Shown: piece by piece, positions 12,651-24,512 of the stretch | Layout of the letters: each line of letters starts with the position of its first letter | How positions within the stretch are numbered: position 1 is the first letter of the stretch | NCBI GenBank assembly: GCA_030386875.1 | Contig: CM059562.1 | Span: 63,982,201-64,046,200, forward strand | DNA: 64,000 nucleotides | Reading direction: 5' to 3' | DNA from: Morinoia aosen | Lineage: Eukaryota > Arthropoda > Malacostraca > Amphipoda > Talitridae | Made by a program: the position numbers and the translations under genes | Notes under the pieces: model-generated | The model's input: the letters and a program-made list of their open reading frames with translations, nothing else | Database searches by the model: none | Told to the model about the DNA's origin: nothing

Positions 12651-15394
12651 GTTAACAGCCCAGTAGGCGAGATAAATAAAGTACGTTTTGCCCAGAAGGA
12701 TAATTTCTAGAAACGAAGAACGAATCTAAAAGGATTAATTCAAAATCTGACAGGGGCCTATATATCTGCGTACTTGTTCACGAATGGTAGATGTGTTTTG
12801 CGATTTGCGTAGGATTACGAGTCGGATTAAGGCTACCCGCATAAAAAGGTAGACGCGGAAACAAAAGCGTTTTGACGCATTCACCTATGTGGGTTAAACA
12901 TTTACTCCAATACTTAGTTCAAATTAAACTCAGTTATAATTTTTATCATTGAAATGAGCAGAACATTACCTGAAAAGAGCTTTCAGTTGACTTCATTTTA
13001 TTTGATTGGAACGTGCGTTCATCACGAAGTGCATATAAATAAGTTGCAAACAGAGCTGGGAGAAATTCAAAACATTAAATTTTATATTTAGAAATAATAG
13101 GGGCATTCTGTCAGTGACTGCCGCTATGCTAATCTACTCCTCTCATTAACTTCATTTTCGTTATCTAGAACTTATTTATGAATGTGCCCTTGAGTGCTTT
13201 GAGAATTTCGCAAACAATAATTATCAGAAGATCTCGAAATGACACAAGTTAGTAAGCATCAGATAAGAAAATAGAGTTATTTGCTGTGATGGGATCTAAA
13301 AGTCAAGGATCACGTTGTTGCGCTCTAATGAATAAGTATAATATAAACGGACTTGCGCGATTATTGAGTAAGCTCACGATTCACCATGATGGGGGAAATA
13401 AAATAATTTGGAATTATGTCACCACCCTCTTCCCTTTTTTCACATGCACCCTCGCACATACAACCACTGACAAATTTATTTACGTTATTGGAAGAAACCT
13501 TCAGTTGACCTTATTTTACAATAAATGGTACTAGAAGTCAATTTTATTTTTCAGTAAAGTTTTCACCTCAGACCGAAGTGTTACCAAGTAACGAATAAAT
13601 AACATCAACATTAGAAAATATTATTTTCCTGTTTCATCAGCCATTATGAAATAAATGAATAATAAATAGGCGCATAGATGTATGCGCTTCCCTCATAGTA
13701 TATGTATGTCCTCAAAGCTGAAAGTTATTCGGATGATTCTATGATCTAGAGAATATTTAAACTGTTATCCACCGATAGCATCTCGAGAGCAAAGTTAGTC
13801 AATGTCGTAACCTCCGGGCATAAAATGAGAGTTTGTTGTAATTTGACCTTTGAGGTTAAACGTTCAGATAACTCGCAGCATTTAGGATAAACAGTTTCAT
13901 CCACATGACCTTGCTTTATGATACATCATCAAACACGATATTTCTCTGAATTATTACGAAGTTCAAAGATTCATACTGCATATTTCTGATTTTTTTATGT
14001 AACTCAAACAATGCGTTCTTTTGTCAATAATTCCCCATGTTACCTAATTTGTTGGAGTTGGAACTTTATTCTTTATTAGAATTCGCAAGTTATTTATGGC
14101 ACCAGAAAGGTTTCAGCGACCTGACATATTTTCTAAGATGGCATGAAAATTTACAGCAGGCCACCACATGCTTTATGTTTTCAGGTGGTCATCATTTTTG
14201 TTTTAAAATTATTTCCTTATGATATTAGGTTCATTAAAAGACAGTTCAAAATTGTATAACTCAATGAAAACAAGTTCATTTGACATCTTGCTTCGAAAAA
14301 TTTTTTTCCTGATGCTTCTGACTATTTTACCAGCGAACCAAACGACTTTCTTAAAGGACATCTTTGTTTTAAAAATCTCACTTTTCAGAGACTCAAGACA
14401 AGAAATAAAGTGCATTTCCTCGAAATCTTCAATCGTTGCGAACGTCTTGCGTTCGCAGAAATTCATTCGGATTTTATTTTTTGGCGTGAGTGCCTGCAAT
14501 TTCCGGGAGCGACCAACGCGTTCAGCGCTATCTGCAGAGAGATGAGCGCTCGACACAATGCGCCTCAGTGATGTGTTGACCAGATCGGAATGACTTCCAC
14601 ACTTAGCAGGGTTTGTCTTTGAAGGAGCCGGTGATGACGCATCGCGGACTAATTGCAGAGCTCAAAACACAAAGTAGCGTCTTGAGCATACCACAAATAG
14701 TAATTTTTACTGGCTTCTGTTATTTAGAACTTTAATCTGTCGTCGAATTGCATTTGCTCGCTTCTGTTTATTCGTGTGAAATGAATGTAGTTCGATCAGA
14801 GGGAGTTCCTTTGACCCTCACTCAAAATTAGGGTATCTTAAAAACTTGATAATTGATTTAAGCCATTCATTTGTTCATCCCCTTACTAAAAAATGGCATT
14901 AATTATGATATTTACTAAATTGTAGAGATAGTTAGAAAGTTCTTCATTGAAACTTTAGAAAAAAATATATTCTTTCGAGAGATTTCTCTGCTGTAAACTT
15001 CTCTAGAAGGTCATCAGATGAAATACAGCATGGCTTAATTTTGTTATCTATTTTGACTTAAATTTAATTTTTTTCCATTTGTGGTTGGTCGATAGAAATA
15101 TGATGATCCAATAATTTTCATAGCACTTGAATGCGAAGTAAGAGTGGAGACTGCCTATTTTTGCTGTTCTATAACAACTCATTAACATTGGAATTGAAGT
15201 GCAGACCCCTTCGATATCACCCGGTTATTTAACCGTGTTTGAAGCATTTTCTCAACTTTAAGCCATCTGCGCAAGGCATAACGCAGGAATAAGCTTAATA
15301 TGAACATTTGGCAGCATAAATGAGCATAAGAGTAATAATAAAGTAAAATCGAGCCTGTTTCTACGCCCACAGTTTCACCGGCATGACACTGCAC
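12651..15394. other. AT-rich, paired antisense frames
   Basis: No supported gene. At 14209-14556 both strands are open at once over about 330 bp (115 codons on minus, 108 on plus). The minus frame has an acceptor-like CTCTCTGCAG just upstream (AG at 14532-14533). Neither translation is recognisable. Confidence 0.5.
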
Positions 15395-15560
15395 GAGAGC
15401 GCGTCGAGATTGAGCTCTGGCGAGCAAAGCGATCTCGATAATAATTGATGAGCGGCGCAGTGCTGCAGACTCGCACTGCCGCTTCGGATATTATCGACGG
15501 CAGATCCGTGCGCGATATTAATTGGGCAAGTGCCCAAAAGAGGCGAGCTATAAATTAACT
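15395..15560. promoter_or_regulatory. GC-rich patch, possible conserved noncoding element
   Basis: A sharply GC- and CpG-richer island in AT-rich DNA, containing homeodomain-type TAATTG/ATTAATTG cores and a 63-bp hairpin. No frame through it is protein-like. Such islands are typical of conserved enhancers or structured RNAs, but conservation cannot be judged from one sequence. Confidence 0.25.
15435..15497. other. 63-bp imperfect palindrome (hairpin)
   Basis: Outer arms TCGATAATA (15435-15443) and TATTATCGA (15489-15497) are perfect complements. Inside an 8/6-nt asymmetric internal loop, a second stem pairs GCGGCGCAGTGC with GCACTGCCGC around a 9-nt loop. The dyad can fold as RNA or as a cruciform, or could bind dimeric factors. 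The structure is seen directly; its function is unknown. Confidence 0.7.
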
Positions 15561-17867
15561 GAGTGCCTTCGAATACTTAGTATGGAGGGGCCGTAGTAAT
15601 GGCTTCAGGGCTGTGCTCGTTCGGAGGACGACCGAGTTAAGTCTGTAGCACAGCTACGTTTGCGCCTGAGATCGCAGGAGGAAATTAAAGCCCGCGTCTC
15701 TGCGTGACAATTTTAACACTTCACGACAAGAGGGAATAATGAAATTAGAGTTGTCGCATTGCATTTGAAAATAGGTTCAAATCTTCGTTTGTATTTTTAG
15801 GTTTTCATGAAATGGAGACACTAAATCTTAATAAAAGTAACTGAAACATGTATATGATGAGAAATGCAAACTCTTAAATCTTCACTTTTGACTTGCGTAA
15901 AATAGGTCTAAATTTAAACTGCGTCAAAGCACTGCAAGATAACCGAAACTGAAAAATCCAAGACCAAGAAAATTTGCCGCTGTTTATTCCAAGATTTTAA
16001 TAAAAGTTTTTCAAAACTATTCAACATCTGGAGGTTCAAGTCTAACATATTAAGTTCATAGAAATTGAGGTACGAATATTTCTTGAGTTGGTAAACTAAA
16101 TTTACTATCGCAGGCATATCGATCGTCAGTTGTTTTGACCTGAGACCTTAGATACGTCGGCTCCTAAAGATCAAGCCTTCCTTATCCTTGTATAGTGTTC
16201 ATAATGTGAATGGTTTTTGTTCCTTTTGTGGGGTTGAATGGAAGCTAAAAGACCTGGATTAAGAAAGTACAGACGCGGCCTATTTTAAGCCTCGCATGAC
16301 AAAAGCCACATCGAAGAATTGCTCGCGGTCCGACAATGAAACATCGCTTAATGCGATTGTGCTGGAACTGCGCTGCCTAAGGCATATGGCTACGCTCAAA
16401 TTCCCCAGGGTTCGATCAAATTCGATCCTTAATAAAATGACAGGAGTAGAAATTGATCGAAAGCTTGATAAGGATTGTTTTCGTCGGCGTTGTTTTGGTC
16501 CTCGAGCGAGCTTTCTATGGCAGCGGCCTGGGTCACGAGAACTCCGCTGTCCGTCAGCTAGCGCGACTCCATTGAGAAAGTTTCATGCGTTCATTAGGTA
16601 ACAAACCGATGGTAAATGATGTCAAAATTTAGTTATTAACGGTAGCAAGACTGGATAATCGAGTAAACTTGAGAATGAGTTGAAAAGTTACCACCGTTTA
16701 TAATATTTGCGGTTATTTATCATATTTCGAGTGGAGAGTTTCTAAATCAGTTTGACTCTAGAATGAATTAAAAAGCAGAAAATCTTTATCAATCTTGTAC
16801 AATGGCGGGTTCCAGAGTACGATTGACTTTTCCCGCAGTATGAACATGGCTGTCGTGCGATGGTTTATACGGTCTGCCGCGTCTCCCTCAGTGCGCCATT
16901 ATTAACAGCAACAAGAAGGAAAGAGAAGCGATGTGTGTACACACGTACAAAAGTAGCAAAAAAGATACATAGCAGCCGCTCACTCACAAGGATTGCTCTT
17001 AAAACGGCTGCGACCATTGTGAGCGCATCACGAAACTGTCTCTTGAAGGCCCTCCACAACTGCATAAATACCTAAACAAATACTCCTCCTAAAAGTTCGC
17101 TCTCCTTCTTTGAGACATAAAAAATATCAAGTTAACGAGTAACGATTCACGTTCTAAAAGTTGATGCGAACGAGCATGCGGCCGCTCAAGAATGATATTT
17201 CAAAAACATTTGCAAATATTTCTCGTGTGTTGTTGAATGAAGCACGAACTCTCAAGGGATGATGCCAAAATTGAGCGTGAGTTGCAGGAAATTTTCCAGT
17301 TCCTAGTGTAAATGTATCGGTCACACGTGAGACCGGGCAAATAAATAAAAAAGCTCAAACCATAACTCGGCCTGGATCGTTCTCCTGAGATGTTCCAAAA
17401 AACCAGCAGTCCGTAAAGTTGACAAAAAACTTCCCCGAGATAAAATATCCAAAATAGTAGCATTTCAGGGAGTTGAAAAGGCGTCATAATTTTGTAAACT
17501 AGCTTCATACTGTAGACAATTACCGAAGTAGCAGAAGGATATTTGTTTGTCACTTTTTAAACTTAGTTTTGTCGTGAAAATAGAGTTGCCTGAAGTCATC
17601 TAGAAGCGAATCGCAAGTCATGAGTCTTGAGACGTTAACTTTCTTGGGAATTTGTCTGCGATTTTTTCCCATATCACTCGTAAACGTCTTATTTACGCAA
17701 AGAATTAAAATCAGCTTGTATTCAGTAATCGCATTCAATTTCTTGCCAGTTAGCAAGACACACATATGATTCACCAGTAGGTCTGCGCCGTAAAAACTGA
17801 CATCGTTATTTTCAACTTAGACTTATAATTTAATCCTTTTAGATGAAAACAGGAGGCGTATTTGAAA
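15561..17867. other. no supported gene, GC-richer patches
   Basis: The segments 16290-16600 and 16860-17075 are richer in G+C. The first holds a 101-codon plus frame; the second is open on both strands at once. Neither shows a domain. At 17200-17774 two minus-strand frames abut with no recognisable content. The patches might be regulatory or chance. Confidence 0.5.
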
Positions 17868-17975
17868 TTACGTATCTTAGTGGACCCCTGCGCAGATACT
17901 TAGTAGCTGAACCATGTATTTGTGCTACGGCCCTAATCTTGGACTGTTTCTAAGTGTTCCTGACGGGGAGAAAAA
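17868..17975 (+). repeat. diverged dispersed repeat, copy A
   Basis: About 108 bp aligns by eye with 18888-19005, sharing TATCTTAGTG, AAGCTGAA-like and TGTGCTACRGNCCTAATCTT blocks in the same order and orientation. Identity is roughly two-thirds. Probably two old copies of an unidentified transposable-element fragment, or an ancient direct duplication. Confidence 0.6.
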
Positions 17976-18152
17976 AGTGACTCATAATGCGCGTAGTATA
18001 GCGTAAAGCTTCAAAATATTTGCCTTGAATTATTGTTTATATTATTGTTTAACCAATTGCATCAGATTAACATACACAGTACGGGGCACCATAACCTGTT
18101 AGCATGAGAATGCGGTGCACTTATTAAACACTAGTGCATCCGTGCTGCCAAT

Positions 18153-18182
18153 AATGACATTTTTACGCTTAAAAATGTCATT
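18153..18182. other. perfect 12-bp stem hairpin
   Basis: AATGACATTTTT (18153-18164) and AAAAATGTCATT (18171-18182) are perfect complements around a 6-nt loop. It is AT-rich, so it may be a MITE relic or chance. Confidence 0.6.
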
Positions 18183-18207
18183 GTTGTTTACTGAACTTGA
18201 ATACTTA

Positions 18208-18340
18208 ACATAATTTATTCCATCCTAACTTATCCTAACTCAACTTATTTAACCTAACTTTACCCAAACCTATTCTTACCCATTTTAACTTAATCCTTCC
18301 TTTCCTAGTCATCCCATTCTGTCCAATCCTATTCTAGCCA
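18208..18340. repeat. degenerate pyrimidine-rich pentamer tract
   Basis: The plus strand is built from imperfect CCTAA, CTTA, CCTTT and CCAAT-like words, for example ATCCTAACTTATCCTAACTC. It loosely recalls the arthropod telomere repeat (TTAGG)n read on the other strand, but only scattered units fit. I treat it as low-complexity DNA. Confidence 0.5.
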
Positions 18341-18887
18341 GACGATAGATGTTCTATTTACCTGAGTGCAAACAGTTGACCACACTGCAGCTTGGAAGTT
18401 AAACTCTTCTTTTTTGGCGATTTGCAAAATACTGTGGGACATTAATTTGTGCACTGGCGTTATGCAGGTAGAGGGACAAATTAGTACAATGTTACAATGA
18501 ATGGCAACACCTCAAACAAAGAATAATACTGAGAGTTATGCATGAGCCATTTTTGTATAACCTACGGAAAATTGTGAGCGATTATAATACGAATCTAGAG
18601 GTTAATTTTTTTATATTTGCTATCAATTAAATTCAATTATATTAAAATAACAAAATATTTTTCTAATAAACTAAGCACTTCTATAGAATCTGATCAACGA
18701 TTTACGAGCATCCAGTAGCTAAACTGTCCTATCATAAATGATCAATAAATTACACATGCTGGTTGGAGTATTACGAATTACAAAAGAACACATTACGCAT
18801 CCAAATATTCATACTACCGGGAACGACGGCGGTAGTAATATGCTAGTACTGAAATTCAATCACGGTTACTGTCTTCAAAGAAAAAGG

Positions 18888-19005
18888 AAACGTATCTATA
18901 ATCACGTACATATCTTAGTGCACCCGAGTGCAGGTAGAAAGAAGCTGAATATTATTGTGTATCTGTGCTACAGACCTAATCTTATTATGTTCTCAAAGTG
19001 CGACA
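18888..19005 (+). repeat. diverged dispersed repeat, copy B
   Basis: Partner of 17868-17975 in direct orientation. It lies inside a 116-codon plus frame (18738-19088) that I do not regard as a gene, because the matching segment in copy A is not open in that frame. Confidence 0.6.
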
Positions 19006-21279
19006 GGCGGTCAGACGGACAGATGCACCTCTTATTGTATTATTGGCGTACACCACCCGTCGCAAACGACGATTTTCTTAATCTTTGATGAATCACGAAA
19101 ATCCCTTAGTTTGTTTTGGTAGAAAATGCCATGCACTATTTCTCAAGTTTACTGCATATTAATACTTTAGATGCGAATATGAAGCAAAATACGTGCTCTA
19201 ATAGTAATCTTGATTTAAATGTTATATTAATGCCCGTGAGGGAGGGATGCTTGTTTTACAGATATACTCTCAGCTGACCCAAAACGAAGGATCTAATTTT
19301 CACTTAAAGTAAACTTTGCAATTTTACAAAAATCCACGACTGGTAGCATTACATGGGAAAATAGAAGTTGGTTTCCTTCTTACAATTTAAGGTATAATGA
19401 TGTCACTGATCTGAACATAGAGATAAGCCAAGAGATATAAGCGAACTCATAATGAAACTCAAATCTTATTTATACTAGGCTATAAAAAGGGTTGTTGAAA
19501 TTTAGAATATTGCAATTCAAGATGTATTTGAATTCGCGAAGGTTTGGTTAACTAATCATTTAAGAAAAAATTCAAAAACTGTCGCTACACCGTAATCATA
19601 TCAAAAAAGTAATGTATGAACTGGAAGCACGATTTAGTAACAACTATAACCTTCTGAAAAGAAGAAAAAATAGAAAATTGGGCAGAAACTTATTCAAAAG
19701 TTACACTAATGATCAGTATTGTGAAGGAAAAATAGATTCTACAGTCAAACAACACTGTTGTATGCTCCAAACGCACAACCGCGTGAATTTTCAAGAAAAA
19801 AGTAATAGCTCTTATATATTGCATGTACATGCGGGATGTTAACCTCCACCACTGGCAGTCATGAACCGAAACACTTCAGTAAACTTTCGAGTGTGTTAAA
19901 ATTATAGCCGTCTTCACTCTCGCTATAGTTCTGTCAATGGGGCCTAAAGATAGCGAGAGAAATTAGTAGTGTATGAGTAATTTAATAAACATATGCCGAA
20001 GCTCAATTTGAATTGCAGGATATATGTAATTGCTTCAGGATTTAGACATTCGCTTAGACAGTGTAAATAATGTTAACATTCAAGATTCTTGTTTCATATC
20101 CAACGAATTGTTTATGCCTTCGGAAGGCATAGGCTGAATTTTCTGTATTTTGTATTGTATTCCATCGGTTGGAAAAAGTTTCCTACTCGAGACGCTTCTA
20201 ATCAACAGGTCACCCATAGCTTTTTGTTGGAGAAGCATTAAGTGGTGGGATATTTATTTAAATATTTGTTCTTCAGGATAAGGGAAAGGCATAATGATAA
20301 TTCATTGGCAAAAATTCACATTCAAATAAAAGAAGGTTCAATACTAGTAGACCATCTCTAACCTAATGTGAAAAAAAACAATCCTGTTCTCAAAGAAGTT
20401 TATACTTTGGTCTGGAATTCTGTCTCTTTACCTCTCTCAAACCGTTCATTTCAACTGACTAGTTGCGTGTTTCACTATTTCATGCGGCACTTAAACATTT
20501 TTGTTGGAGAAACTCACAGAGTATTCAATATGAAAACAGGCAATGCAAGATTATGTGGAGCGCTGGGAAAGATCTCCAGCTCGCAGAATATCTCACTGAC
20601 CCCAGCGTCGGCCTTAATAACATGACCCAAGTCACGTGTAATCTCGAGACCAGCGAGCGAGTCCCATGGAGGATATTTATACTTTTTACAAAGCAAGTGA
20701 GAAGGAGGATCGTGACTGTGAGAGAGGGCGTGGACAGTCTTCGCCTCATGTACTCAGGACTCGGAAATATCTAGAGATGAGTGATAACCGCGTCGCACAC
20801 ACCTCCTCGGCCTAGAGGTCATTCCTTTCTTCACGTATAATGTCATTCTCCTTAGCTCAAATGAATGGATGGAACGTCTTGCCCAAGTATTTTAGGTCAC
20901 TCATTAGTTTTTCCTTGATTCATGGGAAGAAACGACTCGCACTCTTCGTTTATTTTCAGTTGATGGATATGGCATTCCGACTAACTTTGTTAATTCTTTA
21001 CGTGGCTGGGAAGTGCATGTTGCTACGACCTCCTTCTTTTTGAGTTTGAATAATTCACTCATGAATTTAGAAATTGATGTAGGAATTTTATCAATGCTCT
21101 AGGTTTAAGTTACAATTCCTTCAAATACAGATACTGTTAATTATCCGCCCAATTGAGAAATTTCAGACAATAAAATGTAATTAGTGATGTAATATAGTTT
21201 ATATATAATAAATTTTAATAATATTATCCATTGTATATTTTATATTATGAAACGTATACATACAAATACATAGATACAT
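19006..21279. other. no supported gene
   Basis: AT-rich DNA. A 19-bp odd palindrome lies at 20113-20131 (TATGCCTTC, G, GAAGGCATA). The patch 20535-20770 is GC-richer, is open in two frames on each strand, and contains a CACGTG E-box core. None of its translations is recognisable. Confidence 0.5.
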
Positions 21280-21794
21280 GTATAATAGTTTGATTTTCTC
21301 ATTTCCATGTTTTAAAGATCGTTTTTCTCTAAATCTTGCATTTGGTAGAGCTCGAATGTTTACGTCAGTGCGTAGTAACAAGCCTGCAAGTAGAAAAATT
21401 CTTACATTTTTACTTGCATTCGAGCCTTTGAAATGGAAGACCAAGCAGAGCATTGCTGACATCTAATGCTTTTCTACTTCAGAAAAGGAAAAAAAGTAAC
21501 TGTAACTTTCCGATTTATATGCCATGTGTATGGGGTAATTTGTGCTGTTTTCTTTTTTTCTGAATTAAAAAAGCATTAGATGCCAGCAATGCTCTGCTTG
21601 GTCCACGATTTCAAGCTTACGACTGCAAGCAAAATTGTTAAAACTTCTCTACTTGCAGGCTTGTTACTGCGCACCATCGTAAACATTCTCGTTGTACCAA
21701 ATACAGGGTTTAGAGAATAAGAACATAAAAACGATCTTCAGAAGGTCGGAGAGATGACCTTCAGAAAACGAGCGAACTTTTTTGGTCCACCGAA
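21280..21794. mobile_element. mariner-type foldback MITE, copy 1
   Basis: Two inverted arms (about 21318-21490 and 21541-21735, near 80% identical by eye) surround a short spacer. Both arms carry the word GACCAAGCAGAGCATTGCTG and, further out, an AACAAGCCTGCAAGTAGA block. The right end reads GAACTTTTTTGGTCCACCGA, the complement of a mariner-type end (TTAGGTTGGCC plus AAAAAGTTCG). The left end is eroded near 21280. Arm and spacer match the element at 34074-34628, so both descend from one palindromic ancestor. It encodes no transposase and would have depended on a mariner enzyme supplied elsewhere. A transcript would form a long hairpin. Confidence 0.8.
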
Positions 21795-21839
21795 TATAAA
21801 AGTAGTACCATAGTTTTGAATTTTTTTAGAATTACTCGT

Positions 21840-22001
21840 CTGCTCACTGAATTTACTTTTTCCAAGGAGGAAATAAAGCCCGCCAGGCTTCATTTTTTCA
21901 CTAAAACTTCCCCACACCCTCATTCTGCTTGGGTGTTTCACTGTTTCATTTATGTATCGTAGATCGATACAGTTCTTATCCCTAGAGCAACAAATGATCA
22001 A
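21840..22001 (-). pseudogene. Tc1-like transposase fragment
   Basis: The minus strand reads a Tc1-type signature, YINETVKHPSRMRVWGSFS followed by KPGGLYFL. Tc1-family transposases have the order TVKHGGG, then MVWGCFS, then GxGPL between the second and third catalytic acidic residues. Only this central block survives; neither the DE/DD catalytic aspartates nor the C-terminal QSPDLNP motif is found in continuation. The fragment stops close to the right end of the foldback MITE at 21794, which may have inserted beside or into the older transposon. Immobile relic. The family call rests on motif spacing alone. Confidence 0.6.
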
Positions 22002-22655
22002 GGCGCCGCCAGGCCAACCTGAGCGGGATATTAAGCATCATCTTTTACCAAGTCGCAGACGTCCATGCCATCTATTTCCTGTAGATATCAAATAGTTTTT
22101 TACCTTATGGCCTCGGTGAACAGCATTTTGCAGCACGTCAAGCGGAAGTCTTCAGGTCATTCTGCGTCGATGTTGGATTGTTCTTAGGGTGACGTTTCTA
22201 AGGAGAGCATTTTTTGAGGTCGGAGAATGTTAAGGCTGGATTTGATGGCACTTTTCGCTTTAGAATTTGGTCGGTGAGAACAGAAGTCGTTTTGGTTGCT
22301 CCAGAGAGTCCGGCATCCCTGGGGGTAGAGTGCGAGAAGTGCAGCTCCGGCGTTTTCCAGGTCGTAAACAGCTATTCATTGCACTTATTACAGGTCTGCG
22401 TCTACACGTACCAAGAGAGTACTTATGTTGTATCAGAATGATGGGCTGAGTTGAGAGGTGTTTAGTCCAACGAGCTTAAATGAGACCTGAAAAAATCACT
22501 TTAATTCGGGAATAATCTCATATTCCCTCCTTTGCAGTGTCAAACATCGTTAGCAGTTTTTTCAACTACATTCAGTGCTGTAATTATTAAGGAAAAAACA
22601 ACATATTCTGTATATACAACTTGTAGAGAGAAATCTAGCTCTCATGTTGCTCTTG
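22002..22655. other. no supported gene
   Basis: AT-moderate DNA. A strong acceptor-like sequence (CCCTCCTTTGCAG, AG at 22536-22537) precedes a frame that soon runs into the pentamer microsatellite, which argues against a coding exon. Confidence 0.5.
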
Positions 22656-22723
22656 TCTGCTCTGTTCCGGTCTGTTCTGTTCTGTTCTGTTCGGTTCGGT
22701 TCTATCCTATCCTATCCCATCCA
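22656..22723. repeat. pentanucleotide microsatellite
   Basis: Successive 5-bp runs change along the array: TCTGT units, then TTCGG units, then CTATC units, ending in CCATC. This is stepwise replacement of one pentamer by another. Confidence 0.85.
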
Positions 22724-24434
22724 TGTTTCGCGTCTGCGTTCGCCATACGGCCTCGTTCCTTTTTTCTCCAGGAAATATCATCGCATTTATTTATATTTTT
22801 CTGAAAAAAATTCTTTACACCATGCACAAATAATGGTCACTGCGAGCGTCAAGTAACAAATGAATTCGTTATCTAAAGACAAAGTCATCCATCGGTTCTT
22901 GATGGCGAATTGAATTCCAATCTCAAAATTATATTTTCATCTTTTTGACTAGTAAAATAACAAATTCTTGAAAAGTTTGACATATTTCGCTTATATATTT
23001 AATCTTTACCTAATTTGAACGGAATTTTACATTTATAATAGAAGGTATTACATGATTTATGAATTTACTTCTTTATAAGTACTGTAATATCTTTTATCAA
23101 GTCGAAGGTGGATAATCAATGGCATATTGATCAATTGCAGTCAGTTTGGAAACGAGTAATAGCTTTAACACATGAACAAACACCCCCATGATACGGCAAA
23201 TGCCTCAGATCTAGCTATACTAGCTTTTATTTGAACTTATATAAATAATTACAAATTCGACAGAGAATAATAGTACGCAGGTCAAATTATAACCGCTTCC
23301 AAATATGCACGATCTGAAGACCCATAATTTTGATCAGCGATTGATTGTTTTGCAATAATTCACTGCTCATGTCCTCAACCTAAGAAAATTGAGGTACAGT
23401 ATCAATTTCGAGTTTTACCTCAAGCATTTCTGCCAAGTTTCGACGAAGCATATGAGCCAGAACAAAGTTTAGCCTTTGTAATAATTATTTAAAGATTGTT
23501 CGTAATATTATCCAAGGAAAAGTATTTATCTCTGCACTGAAAACTTCTCGAACCCTCACTTCACTAACATTATAAATGCATAACTCAATAAATGAAGCCA
23601 CAAAATGAAGAAAATAAGAGCTTTTCTCACGAACATTTCCTCTGAACAGTTGGCTAAGAAATGTTGTTTTGCAGCCATGAATGCACGATATGGAAAATTC
23701 GTGAGTGCGATGTAACCCCACTCTCTGACCTCCGTCGTACTCTTCCCTTACTGACCTTTTAATGCGCAGTTTACAAGTACGCAAGGTTTGTAGGTATTTA
23801 ATGGCGACTCATATCTTTTATATAGGACAGGTCCTTCGGAGATGTGTCTATTTGGCTTCTAGCCGTGCTCTAGCGTGTATCCGTGAGCTATAAAAGTCTG
23901 TGCTTCCATTAATTACGAAGCAACGAATAAGTCTTACCATCGAATTCGACCAGCAAACTTGCACGACCAGACCCGACGCCGCTGTCTCATAAGCAACTCA
24001 AGCTTCAATGTGCGGATATTGTTTGTTGTGTTCACTCTGATTCGGTCGTATTGCCTGGCTCTCCTCAGCTCTAGAACAACTATGTGATTAGGTTACCCAA
24101 TTTGTATGAAACTCTTGCTAAACGTATGAACGGACTGTGTTCTCACACTGAAACTACCAGCCCCCAATTACAGACATCGTAAATATGTTTAAGCGAACAG
24201 TTCGATCTCCCGTCAAGTTAACCATTCAAGGTCCTTTTACAGCAATTATTGATCCGCATTAATACGCACAAATTAATGAGAGAAATTAGGGACATCATAG
24301 AAAACTATATTATCCGACACACTCACTCTTTAAATGAGAGTTTGACTCGCAAATCACAGTGAAATAAGTGGGGATGCCATACAATAAAAAAATACCATGC
24401 ATCTGTTACTCAAGTCACTGAAAAAGGATTTTTA
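22724..24434. other. AT-rich, nothing supported
   Basis: Only short frames are present, the longest 99 codons on the minus strand (23485-23784) with no recognisable motif. No repeats or transposon ends were seen. Confidence 0.6.
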
Positions 24435-24512
24435 ATGTTAACAATGAACTGGCTTTCGATAAACAGGAACGTCGAGCAGCTTTTGTACTTCGTGATCACT
24501 TTCATCCTCGAG
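24435..24512 (+). CDS. possible first coding exon with strong donor
   Basis: ATG codons at 24435 and 24444 open a frame ending exactly at a consensus donor (CTCGAG then GTAAGTAG at 24513). Its last residues are hydrophobic (EQLLYFVITFILE), like a signal peptide or membrane start. A branch-like CTAAT follows, then several AGs. The acceptor at CCCACAG (24604-24605) would keep the frame open for about 30 more codons through the GC-rich stretch 24606-24700. The donor fits consensus well, but everything downstream is one of several arrangements. No family is recognised. A 78-nt exon could be chance. Confidence 0.15.

Noticed and set aside
17200..17774. Two abutting minus-strand frames (74 and 117 codons) as an operon or frameshifted gene.
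   Set aside because: The second starts with GTG, neither has a motif, and such coupling is not expected in a eukaryote.
18208..18340. Interstitial (TTAGG)n telomere repeat.
   Set aside because: Only a few CCTAA words occur among unrelated pyrimidine-rich pentamers; there is no run of exact units.
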